A DNA stretch of 64,000 nucleotides from Mycolicibacterium cosmeticum (GTDB lineage: Bacteria > Actinomycetota > Actinomycetes > Mycobacteriales > Mycobacteriaceae): contig NZ_CCBB010000003.1 in the NCBI RefSeq assembly GCF_000613185.1, forward strand, positions 1,674,001-1,738,000. Reading direction: 5' to 3'. The position numbers were made by a program, and so were the translations under genes. Position 1 is the stretch's first letter. Every line of letters starts with the position of its first letter. Below the pieces are notes generated by a model, which saw only the letters and a list, made by a program, of their open reading frames with translations, searched no databases and was not told the origin of the DNA. Shown piece by piece: positions 1 through 7,709 of this stretch.

Positions 1-624
1 GAGCAGCCAGCGGTTCTGCGCCGCGTATACCCCGTTGATCCGGTTGTAGGAACACATCACCGACCACGGCCGAGCGGTCCGCACCACGTGCTCGAAGGCG
101 CGCAGGTAGATCTCGCGCAGTGTGCGCTCGTCGACGTCGGAACTGGCTCGCATCCGGTCGAATTCGGCGTTGTTGGCCGCGAAGTGCTTCAACGAAGCGG
201 CCACGCCGACACCCTGCACGCCGCGTACCCAGGCCGCCCCGAGTGCGCCCGAGAGCACGGGATCCTCCGAGAAGTACTCGAAGTTGCGCCCGCACCGGGG
301 ATCACGCTTGATGTTGATGCCCGGACCGAGCAGGACGTCGACACCGAGCACCCGGCTCTCCCGGCCCAGGGCGGTACCGACCCGCTCGACCAGATCGGGA
401 TCCCAGGTCTGGCTCAGTCCCACGGCGGGCGGAAAGCACGTCGCCGCAGCGCTGTGCCCGGTGACCAAATGTTCGGTGCTGCTCTCGATCTGCTTGCGCA
501 CTCCGTGCGGGCCATCGGTGAGCACCATGGACCGAACCGGACCGACGGCCTTGGTGGTCCAGAAGGTGGCACCGCTGCCGAGTGCGGCTTGTTCGACCAG
601 GTCGAGATCTTCGGTGTCGGCCAT
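1..624 (-). CDS. Glycoside hydrolase family 3 beta-glucosidase, N-terminal part (runs off the left edge)
   Basis: The minus-strand frame from the ATG at 622-624 stays open to the window edge (208 codons). The translation carries family-3 glycosidase features in order: an N-terminal LTDGPHGVRK segment, GPGINIKRDPRCGRNFEYFSEDP (split here as GPGINIKRDP and GRNFEYFSEDP), SLKHFAANN, and a DERTLREIYLRAFE stretch followed by SVMCSYN. These belong to the (beta/alpha)8 domain that binds the sugar in retaining beta-glucosidases. The catalytic Asp region and the C-terminal domains lie outside the window. No signal peptide is visible, so it is probably cytosolic. TAGCCT at 631-636 (minus strand) ends six bases before the ATG, so a leaderless transcript is likely. 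The exact sugar cannot be told from this part. Confidence 0.85.
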   Translation of the reverse strand, partial: MADTEDLDLVEQAALGSGATFWTTKAVGPVRSMVLTDGPHGVRKQIESSTEHLVTGHSAAATCFPPAVGLSQTWDPDLVERVGTALGRESRVLGVDVLLGPGINIKRDPRCGRNFEYFSEDPVLSGALGAAWVRGVQGVGVAASLKHFAANNAEFDRMRASSDVDERTLREIYLRAFEHVVRTARPWSVMCSYNRINGVYAAQNRWLL

Positions 625-664
625 GGCGCCAGGCTACCGACGGCCGCCGCCCGACCGACCGGAT

Positions 665-714
665 GCTTTACAAATCATCGATAAACTGTCACGCTGTGTC
701 GATCCCGACACCGT
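665..714 (+). promoter_or_regulatory. Candidate promoter and overlapping palindrome upstream of the P450 gene
   Basis: TTTACA (667-672) and CACGCT (690-695) are spaced by 17 bases, a plausible -35/-10 pair. A palindrome GTGTCG-ATCC-CGACAC (696-711) lies at the expected start of transcription, where a repressor would act. GCTTTACA-N14-TGTCACGCTGT recurs with the same spacing upstream of the gene at 2905. TGTCGATCCCGACACCGT (697-714) recurs with one mismatch at 28713-28730. The promoter role is inferred. Confidence 0.45.
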
Positions 715-741
715 GGTCGCCTGCCCCAGGAGGGAACCTCC

Positions 742-1977
742 GTGACCCGCGAATACTGCCCCTTGGACATCACGTCGCACGAATTCTGGAGTCAGCCGTT
801 CGCGGTGCGGGATCAGGCGTTCGCCCGGCTGCGGGCCGCCGACGGACTCAGTTGGCATCAGCCGCTGTCGACGTTGTTCGACATCACCGAGCCCGGTTTC
901 TGGGCGCTGACCCGGCGAGCCGACATCCAGTTCGCCAGCCAGCATCCCGAGCTGTTCACCTCGGCGCACGGGGTGGCGCTGGACCCGATGCCCGCCGAGG
1001 TGCAGAAGTTCGCCTCCTTCTTCCTGATGATGGATCCGCCCAGGCACACGGTGTACCGCAAGCTGATCAGCTCGGCGTTCACCCCGCGCCACGTCCGCGA
1101 GATCGAGGAGCAGATCCACCGCAACGCGGTGGCGGTGGTCGACGACCTGATCGGCGCCGGTGATGTCGATTTCGTCGAGGCCTGTTCGGCCCGGCTGCCG
1201 ATGATCACCATCATGGAGATGCTCGGCGTGCCCAGCGCCGACCGGCCGGCGGTCGCCACGGCCGCCGAGAAGCTGTTCAGCATGAGCGACGACGAGTTCT
1301 CCAGCCTGGAAGAGCGCGCCACGGCGACCATCAACGAGATCATGCTGCTGAACAACACCGGGGTGGAACTGGCCAAGTTCCGCAGGGCTCACCCCGGCGA
1401 CGACCTGATGACCAGCATCGTCAACGCCGAGGTGGACGGGCACCGGCTCACCGACGAGGAGATCGGGGCGTTCCTCATCCTGCTGGCGTCGGCCGGTAAC
1501 GACACCACCAAGCAGACCACCACTCACGCGATGATGGCGCTGGCCGCGCACCCCGAACAGAAGGATTGGCTGCTTACCGATTTCGACGGCCGGATCGGTA
1601 TCGCCGTCGAGGAGTTCGTCCGGTGGGCCACACCCGTGCTGCAGTTCGCCCGCTTCGCGACCGCCGACGTCGAGCTCGCCGGCCAGACGATCAGCGCCGG
1701 CGACAAGGTGGGGCTGTTCTACTGCTCGGCCAACCGGGACGAAACGGTGTTCGCCCAGGCGCAGCGTTTCGACCTTTCCCGATCACCCAACCCGCACGTC
1801 GGATTCGGCGCCGGGGGACCGCACTTCTGCCTGGGCAACCAACTGGCCAAGACCGAACTGCGGAACCTGTTCCGCGAGTTGCTCACCCGGCTCACGACCG
1901 TCGAGTTCGGCGAGCCGGACCACCTGTACAGCTCGTTCGTGCACGGCATCAAACGCGTGCCCGCGCACATCCGTTGA
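742..1977 (+). CDS. Cytochrome P450
   Basis: This is a 411-aa soluble bacterial cytochrome P450, a haem-thiolate monooxygenase that would need ferredoxin and ferredoxin reductase partners, none of which are encoded nearby. Three family hallmarks are visible: the I-helix AGNDTT (251-256) for oxygen activation, the ExxR motif EFVR (291-294), and the haem loop GFGAGGPHFCLG (354-365) with Cys363 as the axial ligand. Length is normal for the family. The GTG start at 742 follows AGGAGG (728-733), and that ribosome binding site sits in a small perfect hairpin with CCTCC (737-741). The CYP subfamily and substrate are not assigned; the overall look is of the sterol/lipid-oxidising mycobacterial clans, but that is only an impression. 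Confidence 0.92.
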   Translation: MTREYCPLDITSHEFWSQPFAVRDQAFARLRAADGLSWHQPLSTLFDITEPGFWALTRRADIQFASQHPELFTSAHGVALDPMPAEVQKFASFFLMMDPPRHTVYRKLISSAFTPRHVREIEEQIHRNAVAVVDDLIGAGDVDFVEACSARLPMITIMEMLGVPSADRPAVATAAEKLFSMSDDEFSSLEERATATINEIMLLNNTGVELAKFRRAHPGDDLMTSIVNAEVDGHRLTDEEIGAFLILLASAGNDTTKQTTTHAMMALAAHPEQKDWLLTDFDGRIGIAVEEFVRWATPVLQFARFATADVELAGQTISAGDKVGLFYCSANRDETVFAQAQRFDLSRSPNPHVGFGAGGPHFCLGNQLAKTELRNLFRELLTRLTTVEFGEPDHLYSSFVHGIKRVPAHIR

Positions 1978-2116
1978 CCGAGGAGACCCGCCATGCTGCT
2001 GAGCAAGCCGTAACCGATTGTCGCGCAGCAGCATTGCGGGCAACGCCGCGGCCCCTCGGCCCCGGGCCGGGCGGTCACGACGCCCACGGCACGTTTCCCG
2101 GGCGATGCGGTGATGG
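1978..2116. other. Non-coding gap with a six-codon mini-ORF
   Basis: These 139 bases separate the P450 from the convergent DUF427 gene. GAGGAG is followed by ATG at 1993 and an in-frame TAA at 2011-2013, encoding only MLLSKP. This could be the remnant of a deleted downstream gene or chance. GC-rich inverted segments near 2060-2105 could serve as a terminator, but no clean stem is evident. Confidence 0.3.
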
Positions 2117-2806
2117 TCAGGTGTGGCAGCCGCCGCCGGGCAGTTCGGCGAGCACCTCGGCGCGGGTCTCGTCGAAACTCAGCATCCCGCGGATCGGGCT
2201 GGACTCCGGCAGCGGGTCGTCGTAACTCCAGGCCACGTCGGCCACCGTAACGTCGTCGATGACCGCAGACCAGTAGGTGGCCTGTCCCTTGTAATTGCAG
2301 TAACTGGAGGTCTCCGACCGGCGCAGCAGCTCGGTACGTACGTGCGCCTTGTCGACGTAGAGCCGTGGCGGCAGCGCGGTTTCGAACAGCACCACCGTGT
2401 CGGTGGTGTCCACCAGCACGGTGCCCGCCACGCTGACCCGCAGGCCGCGGTGCCCGGGCCGGCAGTCCACCCGGTGATACGGATTGGGTGGGTAGTGCAC
2501 CAGCACGCGGCCTTCCTCCAGCCAGGTGTCCACGGCGTCCCACCGGACGTGCAGATAGCCCGGTTGTTCGGGCAGCGCCTCGGTGGGCAGTCCGCTCACC
2601 TCGGCCGCGGGGAACGCGTACCGCAGCGGTTGGTCGCGCCGGTGCACCAGGAGCGCGTGCTCGGTGTCAATGACGGTGTGGCCGTTGAGCACAGCCTGGA
2701 TCCGGCGTGGGTGTGGCTCGACGAACACCGCACCGTCGGGCAACGGGGGATGAGCCCAGCCGGCCGGGTCGCGGCCGAGCGGGCCGTGTCCGGCGCACAG
2801 GCTCAT
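2117..2806 (-). CDS. Tandem DUF427 domain protein
   Basis: The 229-aa product holds two copies of the DUF427 fold. The first is at about residues 25-75 (AVFVEPHPRRIQAVLNG, then LRYAFPAAEV). The second is at about 120-200, ending in the diagnostic SSYCNYKGQATYWS. DUF427 is a small beta-rich domain of unknown biochemical role, common in actinobacteria. I placed the start at the ATG 2804-2806; the frame stays open upstream, but that extension would run through the divergent promoter of the gene at 2905. It lies tail-to-tail with the P450. No membrane segment or signal peptide is seen. Function unknown. Confidence 0.8.
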   Translation of the reverse strand: MSLCAGHGPLGRDPAGWAHPPLPDGAVFVEPHPRRIQAVLNGHTVIDTEHALLVHRRDQPLRYAFPAAEVSGLPTEALPEQPGYLHVRWDAVDTWLEEGRVLVHYPPNPYHRVDCRPGHRGLRVSVAGTVLVDTTDTVVLFETALPPRLYVDKAHVRTELLRRSETSSYCNYKGQATYWSAVIDDVTVADVAWSYDDPLPESSPIRGMLSFDETRAEVLAELPGGGCHT

Positions 2807-2814
2807 GCGAGAGA

Positions 2815-2856
2815 GCTTTACAGAAAGCGTCGAAAATGTCACGCTGTCTGTGACAT
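2815..2856 (+). promoter_or_regulatory. Candidate promoter with perfect 7-bp inverted repeat
   Basis: TTTACA (2817-2822) and CACGCT (2840-2845), 17 bases apart, reproduce the arrangement ahead of the P450, including GCTTTACA and TGTCACGCTGT at identical spacing. ATGTCAC (2836-2842) and GTGACAT (2850-2856) form a perfect inverted repeat over the putative start of transcription, which suggests a repressor site. Confidence 0.45.
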
Positions 2857-2904
2857 GGCGTGCCGGTGCGGCGTCCCGTTCGGCCCAGTGAGGAGTGAGA
2901 CGGC

Positions 2905-3483
2905 ATGAAGGCGAACTCATTTCACTTCGACGTGGACCGCGGCGTGGGTGTGCGCGCCTCGGCCGCGACGCTGCTGTCCTACGAGCTCAACGTGTTCGCC
3001 GAAGACCCGCTCGACGCGGTCCGGCACGCCGGCGGCTGGATGTGCGACCGGGTGCGGGCCGGCTGGAAGGTGACGGTGGTGCTGCCCACAGACACCCGCG
3101 GCGCCGGCGACGACACCCGGGCCCTGGACATCCTCGGCGTGCGTACCCGAACCGCGGCAGCCGAGTTCGGCGAGTTGGTGCAGGCACCCGCGCTGGCGTT
3201 GTCGGCGCGGCTGCTGGCCGCCGATCCGCGGTTGCAGCGCGCCGTTCGGTATGCCCTGGAACGGGCCGGTGCGGAGGTGACGTTGTGGGGTGACACCGGC
3301 GGCCGGGCGGCCGATCTGCGGGTCGCCGACGTCCGTTATCCCATGACGCCCGCGGCGCGGGCGTTCAAGGCCCAGGCCATGCTGGTGGTATCAGGGGCGG
3401 CCGAACCCGGGGCCGCCGAGCACTTCCACAGCTGGGCGCCCTGGTATCCGTTGGACGGGCCGGATCTGGTCTCGATCAGATAG
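2905..3483 (+). CDS. Uncharacterised 192-aa protein
   Basis: I do not recognise this protein. It starts at the ATG 2905 after GAGGAG-type ribosome binding bases (about 2889-2894). The sequence is alanine- and arginine-rich, predicted globular, with no signal peptide or membrane helix. Around residues 50-85 there is an alternating beta/loop pattern (WKVTVVLPTDTRG, then DILGVR), and a second one around residues 120-160, which could be a two-lobed alpha/beta fold. It is divergently arranged from the DUF427 gene. Its promoter region shares a bipartite element with that of the P450, so the two may be co-regulated. It sits where M. tuberculosis has Rv2877c, but I cannot claim homology. Confidence 0.6.
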   Translation: MKANSFHFDVDRGVGVRASAATLLSYELNVFAEDPLDAVRHAGGWMCDRVRAGWKVTVVLPTDTRGAGDDTRALDILGVRTRTAAAEFGELVQAPALALSARLLAADPRLQRAVRYALERAGAEVTLWGDTGGRAADLRVADVRYPMTPAARAFKAQAMLVVSGAAEPGAAEHFHSWAPWYPLDGPDLVSIR

Positions 3484-3738
3484 TCAGCGGTACCAGCCGG
3501 AGCGACGGGCCCACCAGTCGCGGAACACGACGCCGAGGATGGCCACCGCGAACACGATCAGGAACACGTCCTCGACGTGACCGACGTGGTTACCGCGCAG
3601 CATGCACAGCAGGAAGATGACCGACAGGATGCCGCCGATGTGGATCCAGGTGTGGTTTTCCTTCGACCAGCCCCACGCGGCGGACGGAACATCTTCCACA
3701 TCGACACCGTTGTGACGCTCGACCTCGGTGTTGGCCAC
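3484..3738 (-). CDS. DUF2631 small membrane protein (Rv2876-like)
   Basis: This 84-aa protein begins [20 protein letters not shown] and carries two hydrophobic segments, about residues 32-48 ([14 protein letters not shown]) and 57-73 ([14 protein letters not shown]). It ends in a basic [10 protein letters not shown] tail. The pattern matches the actinobacterial DUF2631 family, including the conserved AAWGWS and GNHVGHVED motifs. I chose the GTG at 3736-3738 because GAGGAG precedes it directly; an upstream ATG at 3795 would add 19 unconserved residues. M. tuberculosis Rv2876 sits at the equivalent place near mpt83. Function unknown. Confidence 0.85.
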   Translation of the reverse strand: MANTEVERHNGVDVEDVPSAAWGWSKENHTWIHIGGILSVIFLLCMLRGNHVGHVEDVFLIVFAVAILGVVFRDWWARRSGWYR

Positions 3739-3843
3739 GGCTGCTCCTCTTCCGTCCAGGTCGGTCCAGACTTTCTGCGCGTCATTCTGGCACACCCGTG
3801 CGATCTCGCCCGACCGGCCACCCGATGTGGGTACTTTCCGAGG

Positions 3844-5313
3844 ATGGCAGGCAGTCGCGTCAAGTCCGTCGAACAGTCCATCGCCGACACCGACGAGCCG
3901 GGCACCCGGTTACGCAAGGACCTCACCTGGTGGGACCTCACGGTGTTCGGCGTGTCCGTCGTCGTCGGTGCCGGCATCTTCACGGTGACGGCAAGCACCG
4001 CGGCCAATATCACCGGGCCGGCCATCTCGGTGTCTTTCGTGATCGCGGCGGTCACCTGCGGGCTGGCCGCACTGTGCTACGCCGAGTTCGCCTCGACCGT
4101 GCCGGTGGCCGGCAGCGCCTACACGTTCTCCTACGCCACCTTCGGCGAGTTCACGGCCTGGATGATCGGCTGGGACCTGATCCTGGAGTTCGCGATCGGG
4201 GCGGCCGTGGTGGCCAAGGGCTGGTCCAGTTATCTGGGCACCGTGTTCGGCTTCGGCGGCGGCAGCGCCGAGATCGGCCCGCTCACCCTGGACTGGGGCG
4301 CGTTGCTGATCGTGGCGGTGGTGGCCACCCTGCTCGCCTACGGCACCAAGCTGTCGTCGCGGTTCAGCGCCGTCGTCACCACCATCAAGGTGTCGGTGGT
4401 GCTGCTGGTGGTGATCATGGGCGCGTTCTACATCAAGGCCGCCAACTACACACCGTTCATCCCCGCGCCGGAATCCGGATCCGACGCCGGAACGGGCCTG
4501 GATCAGTCGGTGTTCTCCCTGTTCACCGGGGCCACCGGCAGCCACTACGGCCTCTACGGCGTGCTGGCCGGGGCGTCCATCGTGTTCTTCGCGTTCATCG
4601 GTTTCGACGTGGTGGCCACCACCGCCGAGGAGACCAGGAGCCCGCAGAGCGACGTGGCCAAGGGCATCCTGGCCTCGCTGGCCGTGGTCACCCTGCTCTA
4701 CGTGTCGGTTGCCGTGGTGCTGACGGGCATGGCCTCGCACGCCGAGCTCAAGCGTGCCGGTGGCGGGCATCCCAACCTGGCCACTGCCTTCGAGCTCAAC
4801 GGCGTGCACTGGGCGGCCAAGGTCATCTCGGTCGGCGCCCTGGCCGGGCTCACCACGGTGGTGATGGTGCTGCTGCTCGGCCTGTCCCGGGTGCTGTTCG
4901 CGATGGCACGGGACGGGCTGCTGCCGCGACGGCTGGCGCACACCGGTGCGCACGGAACGCCGGTGCGGATCACCATCCTGGTCGCGGTGCTGACCGCCGT
5001 GGCGGCCGCAGTGTTCCCGATCGGCAAGCTGGAGGAGATGGTCAACGTCGGCACCCTGTTCGCCTTCGTCCTCGTCTCGGCCGGCGTGCTGGTGCTGCGC
5101 CGCACCCGGCCCGATCTGCAACGCGGATTCCGCGTCCCGTGGGTGCCGCTGCTGCCGCTGGCCTCGATCGCCGCGTGCCTGTGGCTGATGCTCAATCTCA
5201 CCGGTCTGACGTGGTTGCGGTTCGGGATCTGGTTGGCCATCGGGGTGGTGGTCTACCTGGCGTACGGCCGCCGGCATTCGCTGCTCGGCCGGCGCGAGGC
5301 GGCGTTGCGCTGA
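3844..5313 (+). CDS. APC-superfamily amino-acid permease (cationic amino-acid transporter type)
   Basis: The 489-aa product has about 12 to 13 membrane helices and an APC-type first helix with [16 protein letters not shown], the glycine-rich substrate-binding break. The conserved loop [20 protein letters not shown] is typical of YfnA/CAT-type transporters for cationic or branched amino acids. The ATG at 3844 fits because TACTTT (3832-3837) ends six bases upstream, suggesting a leaderless mRNA. The reading frame remains open upstream but would overlap the divergent DUF2631 gene completely. Substrate not determined. It lies 74 bases ahead of the allantoinase, so ureide or amino-acid nitrogen use is possible. 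Confidence 0.88.
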   Translation: MAGSRVKSVEQSIADTDEPGTRLRKDLTWWDLTVFGVSVVVGAGIFTVTASTAANITGPAISVSFVIAAVTCGLAALCYAEFASTVPVAGSAYTFSYATFGEFTAWMIGWDLILEFAIGAAVVAKGWSSYLGTVFGFGGGSAEIGPLTLDWGALLIVAVVATLLAYGTKLSSRFSAVVTTIKVSVVLLVVIMGAFYIKAANYTPFIPAPESGSDAGTGLDQSVFSLFTGATGSHYGLYGVLAGASIVFFAFIGFDVVATTAEETRSPQSDVAKGILASLAVVTLLYVSVAVVLTGMASHAELKRAGGGHPNLATAFELNGVHWAAKVISVGALAGLTTVVMVLLLGLSRVLFAMARDGLLPRRLAHTGAHGTPVRITILVAVLTAVAAAVFPIGKLEEMVNVGTLFAFVLVSAGVLVLRRTRPDLQRGFRVPWVPLLPLASIAACLWLMLNLTGLTWLRFGIWLAIGVVVYLAYGRRHSLLGRREAALR

Positions 5314-5357
5314 GGCCGTCATCGAGATGCGATGACGCGGGGTGGCATGCGACATTA

Positions 5358-5382
5358 GCTCCGTGAGCGAAGCTTGCGGAGC
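5358..5382. repeat. Short inverted repeat before the allantoinase gene
   Basis: GCTCCG (5358-5363) and CGGAGC (5377-5382) flank a 13-base centre containing GAGCGAAGCTTG. The repeat ends five bases before the ATG at 5388, so it could hide the start region or mark a dispersed mycobacterial intergenic repeat. No other copy was noticed in this window. Confidence 0.4.
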
Positions 5383-5387
5383 GAAAC

Positions 5388-6299
5388 ATGGCTGACGCCT
5401 ACCCGCGCGACATGATCGGCTACGGACCCCACCCACCCGACCCGCGATGGCCCGGCGGCGCCAGGATCGCCGTGCAGTTCGTGCTCAATTACGAGGAGGG
5501 CGCCGAGAACTCGGTGCTGCACGGCGACCCGGGCTCGGAGACGTTCCTGTCCGACGTGATCGGGGCGCAGGCCTTCCCGAATCGGCACCTGAGCGTGGAG
5601 TCGCTGTACGAGTACGGTTCCCGCGCCGGGCTGTGGCGGGTGCTGCGCGTGTTCGACCGGCGCGGTCTGCCGTTGACGGTCTTCGGGGTGGCGATGGCCC
5701 TGGCCCGCAATCCCGAGGCGGTGGCCGCGTTCACCGCGCGCGGCGACGAGATCGCCTGCCACGGACTGCGTTGGGTGAGTTATCAGCTGGCCGACGTCGA
5801 GGTGGAACGCGACCACATGGCCCAGGCCGTCGCGCTGCTGACGGAGCTGACCGGGGCGCCCCCGCTGGGTTGGTACACCGGCCGGGACTCGCCGCACACC
5901 CGGCAATTGGTGGTCGAACACGGCGGGTTCCTGTACGACTCGGACTCCTATGCCGATGACCTGCCGTATTGGACGCGGGTGGGGGAGCGTGACCACCTGG
6001 TGGTGCCCTACACGCTGGACACCAACGACATGAAGTACGTGTCGACCAGCGGATTCCCGAGTGGCACAGCATTTTTCGACTATCTGCGGGATGCTTTCGA
6101 CGTGCTCTACGCCGAGGGCGCGGCAGGTGCGCCCAAGATGCTGTCGATCGGTCTGCACTGCCGGCTGGTGGGCCGGCCCGCCCGCATCGCCGCGCTGGAG
6201 CGGTTCCTCGACCACGTGCAGGGCCATGACGCGGTCTGGGTCACCCGCCGGGTCGACATCGCCCGGCACTGGATCGAGCACTTCCCGCCGGGTCAGTGA
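5388..6299 (+). CDS. puuE: Allantoinase PuuE-type (polysaccharide deacetylase fold)
   Basis: The 303-aa protein matches the cofactor-independent allantoinase PuuE, which hydrolyses allantoin to allantoate in purine catabolism. Conserved landmarks are YPRDMIGYG (5-13), ARIAVQFVLNYEEG, the NodB-type segment EIACHGLRW, GWYTGRDSPHT, YDSDSYADDLPYW, LVVPYTLDTNDMK and LSIGLHCRLVGRPAR. The length is normal. No other ureide genes are in the window, so the metabolic context is only the upstream permease. The ATG at 5388 is the first in frame that preserves YPRDMIGYG; it has no clear ribosome binding site and follows a short inverted repeat. Confidence 0.85.
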   Translation: MADAYPRDMIGYGPHPPDPRWPGGARIAVQFVLNYEEGAENSVLHGDPGSETFLSDVIGAQAFPNRHLSVESLYEYGSRAGLWRVLRVFDRRGLPLTVFGVAMALARNPEAVAAFTARGDEIACHGLRWVSYQLADVEVERDHMAQAVALLTELTGAPPLGWYTGRDSPHTRQLVVEHGGFLYDSDSYADDLPYWTRVGERDHLVVPYTLDTNDMKYVSTSGFPSGTAFFDYLRDAFDVLYAEGAAGAPKMLSIGLHCRLVGRPARIAALERFLDHVQGHDAVWVTRRVDIARHWIEHFPPGQ

Positions 6300-6302
6300 T
6301 TT

Positions 6303-6341
6303 GTGGAGCCGCACCCGTAATGGTTACGGGTGCGGCTCCAC
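6303..6341. terminator. Perfect 18-bp hairpin between convergent genes (bidirectional terminator)
   Basis: GTGGAGCCGCACCCGTAA (6303-6320) pairs perfectly with 6324-6341 around a TGG loop. It begins three bases after the allantoinase stop. Its right arm is at the same time the last codons and stop codon (6324-6326) of the minus-strand oxidoreductase. There is no U-tract, as is usual in mycobacteria. Confidence 0.85.
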
Positions 6342-6779
6342 GAATCGCAGTTCGAACACCGCCAATCGGCCGGCCAGCGCCTCGAACTCGTCGGGGGTGC
6401 CGTCGGTGACCAGGCCCGAACGCTTGGCGAACCCGACGCCGACCGGCACCTTCTCGGCGAAGGCGCGCAACACCGGCCGGGACTGGTCGACGGTCAGTTC
6501 CACGATGCGCACCCGGCGGGAGCGCCGGCCCCTGGTCAGCACACCGGTCCCGGCGGCGCGGGCGTTCGCCGCCCAGTCCGCGCCCGGGTAGCCCGCGACG
6601 GTGTACAGCGCCCCGCCGTGTTCGAACGGTGTCATGGGTGTGCTGCGCGGCTGCCCGGTTTTGCGGCCCGGCACCGTGAGCACCTGAGACGGCCCGGCCG
6701 GCACCCCCAGCCTGCCGAGGGCGACCACCAGTTTGTTCATCGGCTTGAGCCAGGTCGGGGGCTTGAGATCGTCAGACAT
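6324..6779 (-). CDS. Deazaflavin (F420)-dependent nitroreductase/quinone reductase family protein
   Basis: The 151-aa protein belongs to the F420H2-dependent quinone reductase family typified by Ddn (Rv3547). The core reads PSQVLTVPGRKTGQPRSTPM, then GALYTVAGYPGADWAANARAAGTG, the split-barrel F420-binding signature. It likely reduces quinones or other electron-poor substrates with F420H2. The ATG at 6777-6779 follows AAGGAA and overlaps the end of the upstream NmrA-type gene by eight bases, so the two are probably translationally coupled. Its last codons (FVEPHP, stop) form one arm of the terminator hairpin. Partner genes suggest a role within the SigI-like regulon. Confidence 0.85.
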   Translation of the reverse strand: MSDDLKPPTWLKPMNKLVVALGRLGVPAGPSQVLTVPGRKTGQPRSTPMTPFEHGGALYTVAGYPGADWAANARAAGTGVLTRGRRSRRVRIVELTVDQSRPVLRAFAEKVPVGVGFAKRSGLVTDGTPDEFEALAGRLAVFELRFVEPHP

Positions 6780-7638
6780 GGTGGGTTCCTTGGTATTCGG
6801 TGAACAGGGATCGGTTCTCGCGCACCCACTGCGCGAACGTCGTGGCCGGCCGGCCCAGGATGCGCTGCACCTCGCCGGTGACCGTCGCCGGACGGCCCAG
6901 CCCGGCCTCGAGCAGGCCGAGGTAGGCATCGGCGAATGCCGCGGGGAACCCGATGGCGGCGAAGCGGTCGCGCACCGCGGCCGGCGGCAGCTCCGCGTAG
7001 CGCAGGTCGCGCCCGAGCACCGTGCCGATCGTCGCGACGAGTTCGGTGTTGGTGAGCGACTGGGGGCCGGTGAGCGGGATGCGCCGGCCGTCGAGCCGAT
7101 CGGTCAGCAGCGCAACCGCGGCCACCGCGGCGATATCGGTTTCGGCGACGACGGCGGTGGCGGCCCGCGCGTACGGCCCGCTCACCACGTCTGCCGCCCG
7201 GATCTGACCGGCCCACATGCCCGCGAAATTCGAGGCAAACACGGTGGGGCGCAGGCTCACCCAGTCCACACCGGAGGCCATCGCCAGTTGCTCACACTCC
7301 CGGTTGCGGTCGCCGCGCACCCGGGACGGCTGGCGGGCGTCGTCGTCATCGGCGTTGATGGCCGAGAGCGCCACCACCTTGCCGACACCGCACGCCCGCG
7401 CGAGCTCCACGGTGGCGGCCAGCTCGCCGACGAGCGCGCGGGAGTTGAGGAACACCGCGTCGGCGCCGGGCATCCCGGCCGCGGCGGTGGGCACCGCGGT
7501 CACCAAGGGAGTCACCGATGGCGGGAACGGTGAGGCCGAGCGGGTGACGGCACGGACCTCGGCCCCGGCATCGAGCAGATGTGTGACGAGGGGGCGGCCG
7601 ATATTCCCGGTCGCCCCGGTGACCAGAATTGTTGTCAT
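6772..7638 (-). CDS. NmrA-type NAD(P)-binding epimerase/oxidoreductase
   Basis: The 288-aa protein is an atypical short-chain dehydrogenase of the NmrA/TMR family: the glycine-rich VTGATGNIG sits at residues 6-14, and later segments include VSLRPTVFASNF and IPLTGPQSLTNTEL. It lacks the classical YxxxK catalytic pair, as NmrA-like proteins do, so it may be a redox sensor or a quinone/epimerase-type enzyme. The ATG at 7636-7638 gives the glycine motif at the correct N-terminal place. It is divergent from the ECF sigma gene across a 71-base gap that holds a perfect palindrome. ECF41 sigma factors are known to be paired with oxidoreductase or epimerase genes, which fits. Confidence 0.82.
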   Translation of the reverse strand: MTTILVTGATGNIGRPLVTHLLDAGAEVRAVTRSASPFPPSVTPLVTAVPTAAAGMPGADAVFLNSRALVGELAATVELARACGVGKVVALSAINADDDDARQPSRVRGDRNRECEQLAMASGVDWVSLRPTVFASNFAGMWAGQIRAADVVSGPYARAATAVVAETDIAAVAAVALLTDRLDGRRIPLTGPQSLTNTELVATIGTVLGRDLRYAELPPAAVRDRFAAIGFPAAFADAYLGLLEAGLGRPATVTGEVQRILGRPATTFAQWVRENRSLFTEYQGTHHV

Positions 7639-7660
7639 GCCATCAAGGACGGGCCACCGT

Positions 7661-7688
7661 CGGGAAAAGTTACCCGTAACTTTTCCCG
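7661..7688. promoter_or_regulatory. Perfect 28-base palindrome between divergent sigma and oxidoreductase genes
   Basis: CGGGAAAAGTTAC (7661-7673), then CC, then GTAACTTTTCCCG (7676-7688): 13-bp arms without mismatch in a GC-rich genome. It lies 22 bases from the start of each divergent gene, so a dimeric regulator bound here could control both directions. It could also form a hairpin in either leader. Confidence 0.7.
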
Positions 7689-7709
7689 GCGCGGGATCGT
7701 CATAACACC

